From Herminiimonas sp. KBW02 (GTDB taxonomy: Bacteria; Pseudomonadota; Gammaproteobacteria; Burkholderiales; Burkholderiaceae_D): a stretch of DNA of 64,000 nt. Position numbers and translations under genes: made by a program. Under the pieces are notes generated by a model, which made no database searches, had not been told where the DNA came from, and saw only the letters and a program-made list of their open reading frames with translations. The DNA lies in the NCBI RefSeq assembly GCF_003852535.1, contig NZ_QAJP01000005.1, positions 82,403 to 146,402 of the forward strand. Direction: 5' to 3'. This document shows positions 56,953-64,000 of the stretch, piece after piece; positions within the stretch are counted from its first letter, which is position 1; each line of letters starts with the position of its first letter.

Positions 56953-59882
56953 CAGACGATCCCTCGCTTGTTGGTGGTAGACGCTTCGGCAGTGCTACCT
57001 TGTTGCGGACGACGACTACGTATCGATTGGTGGGCCAGTGCAACCAGGATCAGCATGGTGGCACCGACCACGACGACGAATACGCCGAGGTCAAAGAAGA
57101 AGGCACTCGGGACATGGACTTCGCCGAGTACAGGCAAATGCAGGTGTGCCGTGTGGCTGGTCAGGAACGGGTAGCCGAGCAGGAAGGCGCCCAGGCCGGT
57201 CAGGCAGGCGGTCACCAGGCCGAACGATAGCCAGCGCAGTGGTCGCAGGTGCAAATGGGTTTCCACCCAGGTGGTACCTGCCAGCATGTATTGCACGATG
57301 ATGGCCACCGCAAAGATCAGGCCTGCGACAAAGCCGCCACCCGGCAGGTTATGGCCGCGCATGAAGAAGTACACCACGATCATCGCCATGAAAGGCAGCA
57401 GGAAGCGCAAGTAAACGCCTGGCACCATCAGGTAACCAACCTCGACTTGTTCGGCCGGGGTTTGCCGTGCCGCCAGGTCGATATTGCTGATTTGCTGTTC
57501 CGGTGGTGCCATGCTTTCCGGTGCCGGACGGAAGCGACGCAGCAGTGCGTAGACCGTCAGTGCGACGATGGCGAGCACTGTGATTTCACCCATGGTATCG
57601 AAGCCGCGGAAGTCGACCAGCAAGACATTCACCACGTTTGAACCGCCACCTTCGGACAAGGCGCGCAACAGGAAGAAGTCGCCGATGCTGGCTGGTTGCG
57701 GATGGGTCAGTACCGCATAGCTGACTGCTGCGATGCTGACGCCGCCGATGATGGCCAGAACCAAATCGCGGGAACGACGCAGCCAGACCGTGCGCGGGAT
57801 TTGCATATTCAGTTCGCGCGGTACCAGGCGACGCGGCAACCAGCGCAAGCCGAGCAGGATCAGCACGGCGGTCACGGTTTCCACCATCATTTGCGTCAGC
57901 GCCAGATCAGGTGCCGACAGCCACAGGAAGGTCATGCTGACGACCACACCGGTGCCGCCGACCAGGATCAATGCTGCCAGGCGGTGATACTTCGCCTGCC
58001 ATGCACCCGCGAGTGCACAGACGCAACCGATGACCCACATCAGGGCAAACAACGGATCAACGTTGGCAAAGGAGGCGGCATTCAGTACCGGCAATGGCCT
58101 GACCATCAATAACGGCACGCCTATCATGGCGACCATCATCAGGAATAGTTGCGGTTGCAAACGACGTGTACCCAGCCATTTCACCAGCAGCGCAGCGCTG
58201 GCCGAGATGCGCAACATCGTTGATTCATACGCTTGTGCGCCGCTCAGTCTATGCAGGATAGGCACGTTTTCGCGCGATGCTAGGTAGAAGTAACGACGCA
58301 GAATGATGTAGAAAACGATGCCGCCGGCGAGGGCGATAAAACTCATCAGCAGCGGCAGATTGAAACCATGCCACATGCCCAGATCGTATTCCGGGGTTTG
58401 TGTGCCCAGTACCGACACCACAGCGCTGCCGAGAAAGGGTTTGACGCTGAGGCCCGGGGCTATGCCGACGATCAGGCACAACAGGACCAGAAGTTCGACT
58501 GGAAAGCGCATCCAGCGTGGCGGCTCATGCGGTGTCTTGGGTAGGTCTTTCGGCAACTGACCGAAGAAGACGCTGATGAAACGCAGCGAGTAAGCGACGC
58601 TGAATATACCCATCGCCACCGCCGCATACGACATCCACCAGTTCTCGGTGCCACCCACATGCAAGGTTTCGGCGAAGAACATTTCCTTGGACAGGAAGCC
58701 GTTGAGCAAGGGGACGCCTGCCATCGACGCACTGGCGACGATCGCCAGCGTTGCGGTAATCGGGATCGCATGGCGCAGGCCGCGCAGCACGCGCATGTCG
58801 CGGGTGCCGGTTTCATGGTCGATGATGCCTGCAGCCATGAACAGCGATGCTTTGAAAATTGCGTGATTCAGCGTGTGGAAAATGGCTGCGACCACGCCCA
58901 GCGGCGAGCCTATGCCCAGCAACACGGTGATCAGGCCCAGATGGCTGATGGTGGAGTAAGCCAGCAAACCCTTCAGGTCATGCTGGAAAATCGCGATGAA
59001 GGAACCGATCAGCAAGGTACATACGCCCGCACCTGCGATCAGCCAGGTCCATTCTTCGGTGCCGGATAAGGCAGGCCAGAAGCGGATCAGCAGGAATACC
59101 CCGGCTTTCACCATCGTGGCCGAGTGCAGGTAGGACGAAACCGGGGTTGGCGCCGCCATCGCATGTGGCAGCCAGAAGTGGAAAGGGAATTGCGCGCTCT
59201 TGGTCAGTGCGCCCAGTGCGACCAGTACCAATGCTGCGACATACCAGTGATGGGCGCGGATTTTGTCGCCAGCTGCTAACACGATGTCCATATCGTAGCT
59301 GCCGACGATATGACCGAGAATCAGCACGCCGCACAGCAGGCACAAGCCACCGGCAGCGGTGACGGTAAACGCCATACGCGCGCCGCGACGGGCGTCAATG
59401 CGATGGTGCCAGTAACCGATGAGCAGAAATGAAGTGAGGCTGGTCAGCTCCCAGAATACGACCAGCTGGATCAGATTGCCGGAGAGGACGACGCCCAGCA
59501 TCGAGCCCATAAAGGCGAGCAGAAAGGCGAAGAAACGCGGGACCGGATCTTCCGGTGACATGTAATAACGTGCATACAACACCACCAGCAAACCGACGCC
59601 CAGTACCAGCATGACAAACAACCACGCCAGTCCATCCATCCTGAGTACAAAGTCCACGCCCTGCATAGGCAGCCACGCTGCCTGGTAGCGCACGATTTCA
59701 CCGGAGCCGACTTCTTGATAAAGGAATGCAGAGACCAACAGGCCATACAGGGCGACACCGCCAGCCAGCAAGGATTCGCGGTTACGCGCATTTGCAGGCA
59801 TACAGGCGGCGATTACGCAGCCTATGAAGGGAACGATGACGAGGGAGAGTAACAGTAAGGATTCTGGAATAAGTCTATACAT
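56952..59882 (-). CDS. mnhA: Mrp-type antiporter subunit A with fused subunit B domain
   Basis: A 976-residue membrane protein, the largest subunit. Residues 1-760 are NuoL-like (MrpA), with the Glu of VVFWELTSLTSFLLIGYWHH and the Lys of LGALTKSAQFPFHFWLPHAM. The last 200 residues match MrpB (YFFMRGHNLPGGGFVAGLIF and the following helices), so A and B are fused, as in group 2 (Pha-type) systems. That explains why no separate mnhB exists. It is the first gene of the operon and follows an 811-bp gap. Confidence 0.95.
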   Translation of the reverse strand: MYRLIPESLLLLSLVIVPFIGCVIAACMPANARNRESLLAGGVALYGLLVSAFLYQEVGSGEIVRYQAAWLPMQGVDFVLRMDGLAWLFVMLVLGVGLLVVLYARYYMSPEDPVPRFFAFLLAFMGSMLGVVLSGNLIQLVVFWELTSLTSFLLIGYWHHRIDARRGARMAFTVTAAGGLCLLCGVLILGHIVGSYDMDIVLAAGDKIRAHHWYVAALVLVALGALTKSAQFPFHFWLPHAMAAPTPVSSYLHSATMVKAGVFLLIRFWPALSGTEEWTWLIAGAGVCTLLIGSFIAIFQHDLKGLLAYSTISHLGLITVLLGIGSPLGVVAAIFHTLNHAIFKASLFMAAGIIDHETGTRDMRVLRGLRHAIPITATLAIVASASMAGVPLLNGFLSKEMFFAETLHVGGTENWWMSYAAVAMGIFSVAYSLRFISVFFGQLPKDLPKTPHEPPRWMRFPVELLVLLCLIVGIAPGLSVKPFLGSAVVSVLGTQTPEYDLGMWHGFNLPLLMSFIALAGGIVFYIILRRYFYLASRENVPILHRLSGAQAYESTMLRISASAALLVKWLGTRRLQPQLFLMMVAMIGVPLLMVRPLPVLNAASFANVDPLFALMWVIGCVCALAGAWQAKYHRLAALILVGGTGVVVSMTFLWLSAPDLALTQMMVETVTAVLILLGLRWLPRRLVPRELNMQIPRTVWLRRSRDLVLAIIGGVSIAAVSYAVLTHPQPASIGDFFLLRALSEGGGSNVVNVLLVDFRGFDTMGEITVLAIVALTVYALLRRFRPAPESMAPPEQQISNIDLAARQTPAEQVEVGYLMVPGVYLRFLLPFMAMIVVYFFMRGHNLPGGGFVAGLIFAVAIIVQYMLAGTTWVETHLHLRPLRWLSFGLVTACLTGLGAFLLGYPFLTSHTAHLHLPVLGEVHVPSAFFFDLGVFVVVVGATMLILVALAHQSIRSRRPQQGSTAEASTTNKRGIV

Positions 59883-60693
59883 GCGCAGGAAAACAATCAG
59901 GAGAAATGGCGAGTCGGGTTACATCAGCGACCGTCGACCGGATGAGTTCAGGATGTGTATGTCATAGAGGTGTATTCCTTTAGTTTGATAAAAAATCAGT
60001 GTCTCAATCTGCACCTTGCTGCCGAGTGCCGACCGAAGTCGCTCAGACCTCCATCCTCTGGCGCAAATTGACATGTCACTTGCGCGTCAATTCGCCCGGC
60101 ACGGGAACGCAAGCGGAAATTGAAAGTTTCATTTTCAGCTCGCACCCGGTCACACCATCTATATAGAAGACGAACGGGCTTATCAAAATTCAATGCAAAA
60201 GAAAGGCATCGCGTACTTGCTGCATTAGCAAAATTCCTGCCCGCTATTGCAGCGCACACCGCCGGCTCAGCCTCGCACGCTTGCAGCGAGCAAGTGCAGC
60301 TTGTATTTCTTCCTTGAACATCCTGAACGTATCTGGATACACATGGCGTTGTACCGACGGATGGTCGCCATTGGCCCATCTGGTACTGACCGGAGGTCAG
60401 CATGTCTAAACGTGCGCGCGCATGTTGCGCACTGCTTATAAAATCCTGTTGCCGATTTTTTCAGCCCGTCAATAATAACAGACTTGCTTTGTATGCTCGC
60501 CTGCAACTTTTTAAAATTGATGCGAACGCTTTATTTTGGCCGTGTTACGGGGAGTTGATGCGGAATATATTTGTCAGATGAGGAAGGCTTGCTGCCCGCG
60601 TAGCGGTGCTGCTCGCGAAAATGACAATTCATGTATGCTGTACGGCATGGAATACTTCTGTTGCAGAAACATTCCATGCGCGGACTGAGTTAT
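59883..60693. other. Gene-poor gap upstream of the Mrp operon
   Basis: An 811-bp gap between the mnhA start and the end of the CopD-like gene. Open frames on both strands lack recognisable features, so none is called. The part next to mnhA should hold the operon promoter. A short hairpin (60386-60400) and a long inverted repeat (60645-60679) are present. Confidence 0.6.
60645..60679. repeat. Long inverted repeat past the CopD-like gene
   Basis: gcatggaat (60645-60653) is the exact inverse of attccatgc (60671-60679); inside, ttctg (60656-60660) pairs with cagaa (60664-60668) around a 3-nt loop, with a 2x2 internal loop between the two stems. There is no T-run on either strand. Confidence 0.7.
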
Positions 60694-61140
60694 TTACAGC
60701 AGCATAGGTCCCAGCGTACCGATGACTATCGTCACCAATCCGAGTATCAAGTTGATTCCCACCAGTTTGCGGATAGTCGCCATCGCGGCACCGCCGACTT
60801 TCCATTCCTGTGCTGCAACTGCACGCAGCAGACGACGGTAGGGTGCGAAGAAGATATGTCCAAAAATCAGCATCATGATGATGCCGATGACAGACATCAG
60901 GGTGACGTACATCGGCGGTTTGCCCATCAGGGCCATCATATACAGCCCGCTGCCCAGTATCAGTGCGACCGAGATCCAGACCCAGACGAAGAATTTGCTG
61001 AATACCCCCGCCAGCAAAGTCAGGCGTTGCGGTGGCTCCAGCACAGTGGCTGCAGTCGGGCGCAGCGCATTGTGCGCGAAAAACATGCCGCCGACCCAGA
61101 CCGTGAAGCCGAGGATGTGTAGGAGTTTCGCAATGATCAT
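60694..61140 (-). CDS. CopD-like small membrane protein
   Basis: A 148-residue protein with four hydrophobic segments. The start IIAKLLHILGFTVWVGGMFF with a conserved His, and a later GHIFFAPYRRLLRAVA segment, suit the CopD-type (copper resistance D-like) domain, present as a stand-alone form. Copper transport is not shown. The ATG at 61140 is chosen because AGAGGA lies 6 nt before it on the minus strand; the frame is open 12 codons further up. Confidence 0.75.
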   Translation of the reverse strand: MIIAKLLHILGFTVWVGGMFFAHNALRPTAATVLEPPQRLTLLAGVFSKFFVWVWISVALILGSGLYMMALMGKPPMYVTLMSVIGIIMMLIFGHIFFAPYRRLLRAVAAQEWKVGGAAMATIRKLVGINLILGLVTIVIGTLGPMLL

Positions 61141-61282
61141 GGGGCGTCCTCTGGGAGAAATGAATAAGAGAGCCATAGGGTAGCCGAAGGTCCGCGGATT
61201 ACAAAGAAAATTGCATGAAGATCGTCACACGCGCGTTGTGACCTTCGCAGCCTGATCTGATCCGGCTAATTTGGAGAAATGA

Positions 61283-63136
61283 ATGTTTGTCTGGTTTGAA
61301 AAATTGTTGCACCCGTATCAGGAAGAGGTGCCTGCTACACCACCAAACGGATTTATCGCCTTTGTCTGGGCGTGTACCAAAGGCGCGCGTCGTTACATCG
61401 CGGCCATGACATTGTTGACGGCTGCTATCGGTGTATTCGAAGCACTGCTGTTTGCCATGATGGGGCGCATCGTCGACTGGCTAAGCACAGTGCAGCCGGC
61501 GCTGTTATGGACGCAGGAACGTCAGAGCCTGCTCTTGCTGGCCGGGGTGCTGATACTCAGTGTGATCCTGGTTGCCTTGCAAACCTTGTTCAAGCACCAG
61601 GCACTGGCAGGTAACTTCCCGATGCAGCTGCGCTGGAACTTCCATCGTCTGATGCTGAACCAGAGCATGGGTTTTTATCAGGATGAATTTGCCGGGCGGG
61701 TTGCTGCCAAGGTGATGCAGACCGCACTCGCGGTGCGTGACGTGTGCATGATCATGGGCGACATCCTGGTGTTCGTGCTGATTTACTTCGTCACGCTGGT
61801 GAGTGTGGTCGGCACCTTCGATCTGTGGATGCTGGCGCCTTTCATGAGCTGGGCCGCCTTGTATGGGGTCGCCTTGCGTTACTTTGTGCCGCGCCTGAGC
61901 AAGGTGTCGCGGCGCCAGGCCGATGCGCGTTCGCTGATGACCGGACGCATCACCGATGCATATACCAACATCGGTACGGTGAAATTGTTTTCGCATGCCG
62001 GACGTGAAGCCAGCTATGCGCGCAATGCGATGCAGGAATTCCTGGCGGCAGTGCATAACCAGATGCGCCTGGTCAGCGGCTTTGAAGTCGTTAATCACGC
62101 ATTGAGCATGTTGCTGATTCTGAGTACTGCAGGCGTCGCGCTGTGGTTGTGGACGCAAGGGCAGGTCGGCATCGGCGCGGTGGCGGCGGCGACTGCGATG
62201 GCCTTGCGCCTGAACGGTATTTCGCATTGGGTGATGTGGGAAATGGCCAGCCTGTTCGAGCAAGTCGGTACCGTACAGGACGGCATCAATACTTTGTCGC
62301 GTGCGCATACCGTGGTCGATGCGCCGGATGCACTGCCTATACAGGTCGATAAAGGCGAGCTGGTGTTCGAAGGTGTTGGCTTCGCTTACGGTGGTACACG
62401 TTCCGTCATAGAAAAGCTGGATCTGACGATACGTCCAGGCGAGAAGGTCGGCCTGGTCGGGCGTTCCGGTGCGGGCAAGTCCACCATCGTGAATCTCTTG
62501 CTGCGTTTCTATGACATCGAACGAGGACGCATACTGATAGACGGTCAGGACATTGCACATGTGACGCAAACCAGCTTGCGTGCGCAAGTCGGCATGGTGA
62601 CGCAGGATACGTCCTTGCTGCATCGTTCGGTGCGCGACAACATCCTGTATGGTCGTCCGGATGCGACTGATGACCAAATGATCGCTGCCGCCAAACGTGC
62701 AGAAGCGCATGACTTCATCCTGACCCTGAGCGATGCCAAAGGTCGCACCGGTTACGACGCGCACGTTGGTGAGCGCGGCGTGAAATTGTCCGGCGGCCAG
62801 CGCCAGCGGATAGCCATCGCACGCGTGATGTTGAAGGATGCGCCTATCCTGTTGCTGGATGAGGCGACCAGTGCGCTCGACTCCGAAGCGGAAGCAGCGA
62901 TCCAGACCAGCTTGTATCAACTGATGGAAGGCAAAACCGTGGTCGCGATTGCGCATCGGCTGTCAACGATTGCGGCGATGGACAGGTTGATCGTGCTGGA
63001 TAAAGGCAATATCGTGGAAGAAGGCACGCATCGCGAACTGCTGGAACGCAATGGTTTGTATGCGCGCCTGTGGGCGCATCAGAGTGGTGGCTTCCTCGGT
63101 GAAGAGGATGATGCCGAAGAAAGCTTGCCTGCGTAA
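61283..63136 (+). CDS. ABC exporter, fused permease-ATPase
   Basis: A 617-residue half-transporter of the MsbA/ABCB type. Six membrane helices span about residues 35-330, and the ATPase (about 360-600) has Walker A GRSGAGKST, signature LSGGQRQRIAIARVM and Walker B ILLLDEATSALD. GGAG lies 6 nt before the ATG. It would work as a homodimer. The substrate is unknown; lipid A-core or drugs are possibilities. A bidirectional terminator follows. Confidence 0.93.
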   Translation: MFVWFEKLLHPYQEEVPATPPNGFIAFVWACTKGARRYIAAMTLLTAAIGVFEALLFAMMGRIVDWLSTVQPALLWTQERQSLLLLAGVLILSVILVALQTLFKHQALAGNFPMQLRWNFHRLMLNQSMGFYQDEFAGRVAAKVMQTALAVRDVCMIMGDILVFVLIYFVTLVSVVGTFDLWMLAPFMSWAALYGVALRYFVPRLSKVSRRQADARSLMTGRITDAYTNIGTVKLFSHAGREASYARNAMQEFLAAVHNQMRLVSGFEVVNHALSMLLILSTAGVALWLWTQGQVGIGAVAAATAMALRLNGISHWVMWEMASLFEQVGTVQDGINTLSRAHTVVDAPDALPIQVDKGELVFEGVGFAYGGTRSVIEKLDLTIRPGEKVGLVGRSGAGKSTIVNLLLRFYDIERGRILIDGQDIAHVTQTSLRAQVGMVTQDTSLLHRSVRDNILYGRPDATDDQMIAAAKRAEAHDFILTLSDAKGRTGYDAHVGERGVKLSGGQRQRIAIARVMLKDAPILLLDEATSALDSEAEAAIQTSLYQLMEGKTVVAIAHRLSTIAAMDRLIVLDKGNIVEEGTHRELLERNGLYARLWAHQSGGFLGEEDDAEESLPA

Positions 63137-63153
63137 GCCATTACACCTCGCAT

Positions 63154-63194
63154 AAAAAAAGTCCGGTCAGCTGATGCTGTACCGGACTTTTTAT
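63154..63194. terminator. Bidirectional terminator between ABC exporter and MFS gene
   Basis: A long hairpin: aaaaaaagtccggt (63154-63167) with accggacttttt (from 63181), enclosing a second stem cagc/gctg and a TGAT loop. A- and T-runs flank it, so it serves both convergent genes (stops at 63136 and 63211). Confidence 0.9.
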
Positions 63195-63210
63195 TTGCAG
63201 ACAAACCTGA

Positions 63211-64000
63211 TCAGGAATTGCTGCCGGATGGTGTGAGTCCCGATTCTGTCATCGACTTTTGCTTGCCTACCAGCAGCAATGCCAGCAGCGTCAGCACGGT
63301 TGCGCCCGACAGGTAGTAACCGACGTAGTGCAAACCATAATTGGTCGCCAGCCAGGTCGCGGCATACGGTGCCAGTGATGCACCGACGATACCGCCGAGA
63401 TTGAAGGTGAGCGAGACGCCGGTATAACGGATTTCGGTCGGGAACAGTTCCGACAGCATGGTGCCGAGCGGGCCGTAGGTCATGCCCATCAGTGCCAGAC
63501 CGAGCGACAGGAACATTGTGACGCCGATTGCATCATTCGCGACAAACATAGGCGCGATCAGGAAACCGAACAGTACGATGGCGATCGAGACCAGAATCAT
63601 GGTGATGCGACGGCCATATTTATCTGCCAGCAGCGCAGAGATCGGGATGGTCAGCGCAAAGAAGACAACTGCAAACAATTGCAGGATGAGGAATTCCTTG
63701 CGGGTGTAACCCAGGCCGGTGGTGCCCCAGCTCAGCGCAAACACGGTCATCAGGTAGAACAGTACAAAGGTCGCGGTAGCGATGATGGTACCCAGTACCA
63801 GCAGGCGGCTGTGTTCACTGAAGATGGTGGCGATAGGCACTTTGACGCGTTCGTTTTTATCGATCACCTTCTGGAAAACTGGTGTTTCTGTAATTTTCAG
63901 ACGCACATACAGGCCGACCAGTACCAGCACCGCACTGGCGATGAAAGGAATGCGCCAGCCGTAGCTGAAGAATTGTTCATTGGTCAGGGTTTCGCTCAAT
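63211..64000 (-). CDS. MFS transporter, metabolite/proton symporter type, partial
   Basis: The C-terminal 262 residues or more of a major facilitator protein; the start lies beyond the window. The YGWRIPFIASAVLVLVGLYVRLKI segment, the charged loop and the LLADKYGRRITMILVS motif, together with LGTMLSELFPTEIRYTGVSL, are characteristic of the MHS family (ProP, ShiA and KgtP relatives). The substrate cannot be named. About eight helices are present in the visible part. Confidence 0.88.
   Translation of the reverse strand, partial: LSETLTNEQFFSYGWRIPFIASAVLVLVGLYVRLKITETPVFQKVIDKNERVKVPIATIFSEHSRLLVLGTIIATATFVLFYLMTVFALSWGTTGLGYTRKEFLILQLFAVVFFALTIPISALLADKYGRRITMILVSIAIVLFGFLIAPMFVANDAIGVTMFLSLGLALMGMTYGPLGTMLSELFPTEIRYTGVSLTFNLGGIVGASLAPYAATWLATNYGLHYVGYYLSGATVLTLLALLLVGKQKSMTESGLTPSGSNS

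Noticed and set aside
59996-60403. A 135-codon Cys-rich minus-strand frame in the gap before the Mrp operon
   Set aside because: No signal peptide, motif or ribosome-binding site was visible; Cys spacing is irregular and the region looks non-coding.
61505-62956. A 483-codon minus-strand frame opposite the ABC exporter
   Set aside because: The exporter has all ABC motifs; the antisense frame is a by-product of its codon use.

Overview
The window looks like chromosomal core of a betaproteobacterium of the order Burkholderiales, most likely family Oxalobacteraceae (Herminiimonas/Janthinobacterium-like). This is inferred from gene order (mlaFED-A-CB / ABC pair / bolA / murA / his / hinT / tatABC; petABC / sspA / sspB), from the protein sequences and from moderate GC. 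It is not proved by any marker gene here.

Layout. (1) 1-7452: the end of a Tad/Flp pilus locus: partial tadA, tadB, tadC, tadD, a DUF3613-like protein, a TadG-like protein, a DUF4282-like membrane protein and a sigma-54 activator. (2) 7513-9413: a pirin-like gene divergent from a LysR regulator. (3) 9859-13094: a GGDEF-EAL protein and an HDOD protein. (4) 13141-14008: a RAYT (Y1 transposase relative) flanked by degenerate inverted repeats, abutting the gltB promoter. (5) 14076-20330: gltBD, glutamate synthase. (6) 20487-24518: an mla phospholipid-transport operon that includes mlaA. (7) 24671-28617: a YadG/YadH-type ABC exporter, a BolA-like gene, murA and hisG. (8) 28662-36838: hisD, an adenine-specific DNA methyltransferase where hisC is often found, hisBHAFIE, hinT and tatABC. 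(9) 36877-40841: DUF2461, a DegS/DegQ-type protease, a Nif3-like protein, an orphan NarL-type response regulator and mscL. (10) 41118-45344: petABC (cytochrome bc1), sspA, sspB and tRNA-Thr(UGU). (11) 45409-53627: a perfect 75-bp tandem duplication, a Liv-type binding protein, ubiX, grxD, tex and a large DUF748 protein. (12) 53834-59882: a six-gene Mrp antiporter operon with fused A/B subunit. (13) 60694-64000: a CopD-like membrane protein, an ABC exporter and a truncated MFS transporter.

Functional links. tatABC lies about 4 kb upstream of petA, whose Rieske product carries a twin-arginine signal. Glutamate synthase and histidine biosynthesis are nitrogen-assimilation and amino-acid genes. 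The mla operon, murA, DUF748 and the nearby exporters all serve the envelope. HisG is the short form, so a HisZ partner is expected elsewhere, and hisC must also lie elsewhere.

Most of the window is ordinary core genome. The points most worth a second look are the solitary methyltransferase inside the his cluster, three clean-looking tandem duplications (21 bp in tadC, 16 bp at the murA start, 75 bp before the binding-protein gene), the RAYT element next to gltB, and the dyad-rich gap before the orphan response regulator. I found no CRISPR array, no complete insertion sequence with canonical ends and no prophage.
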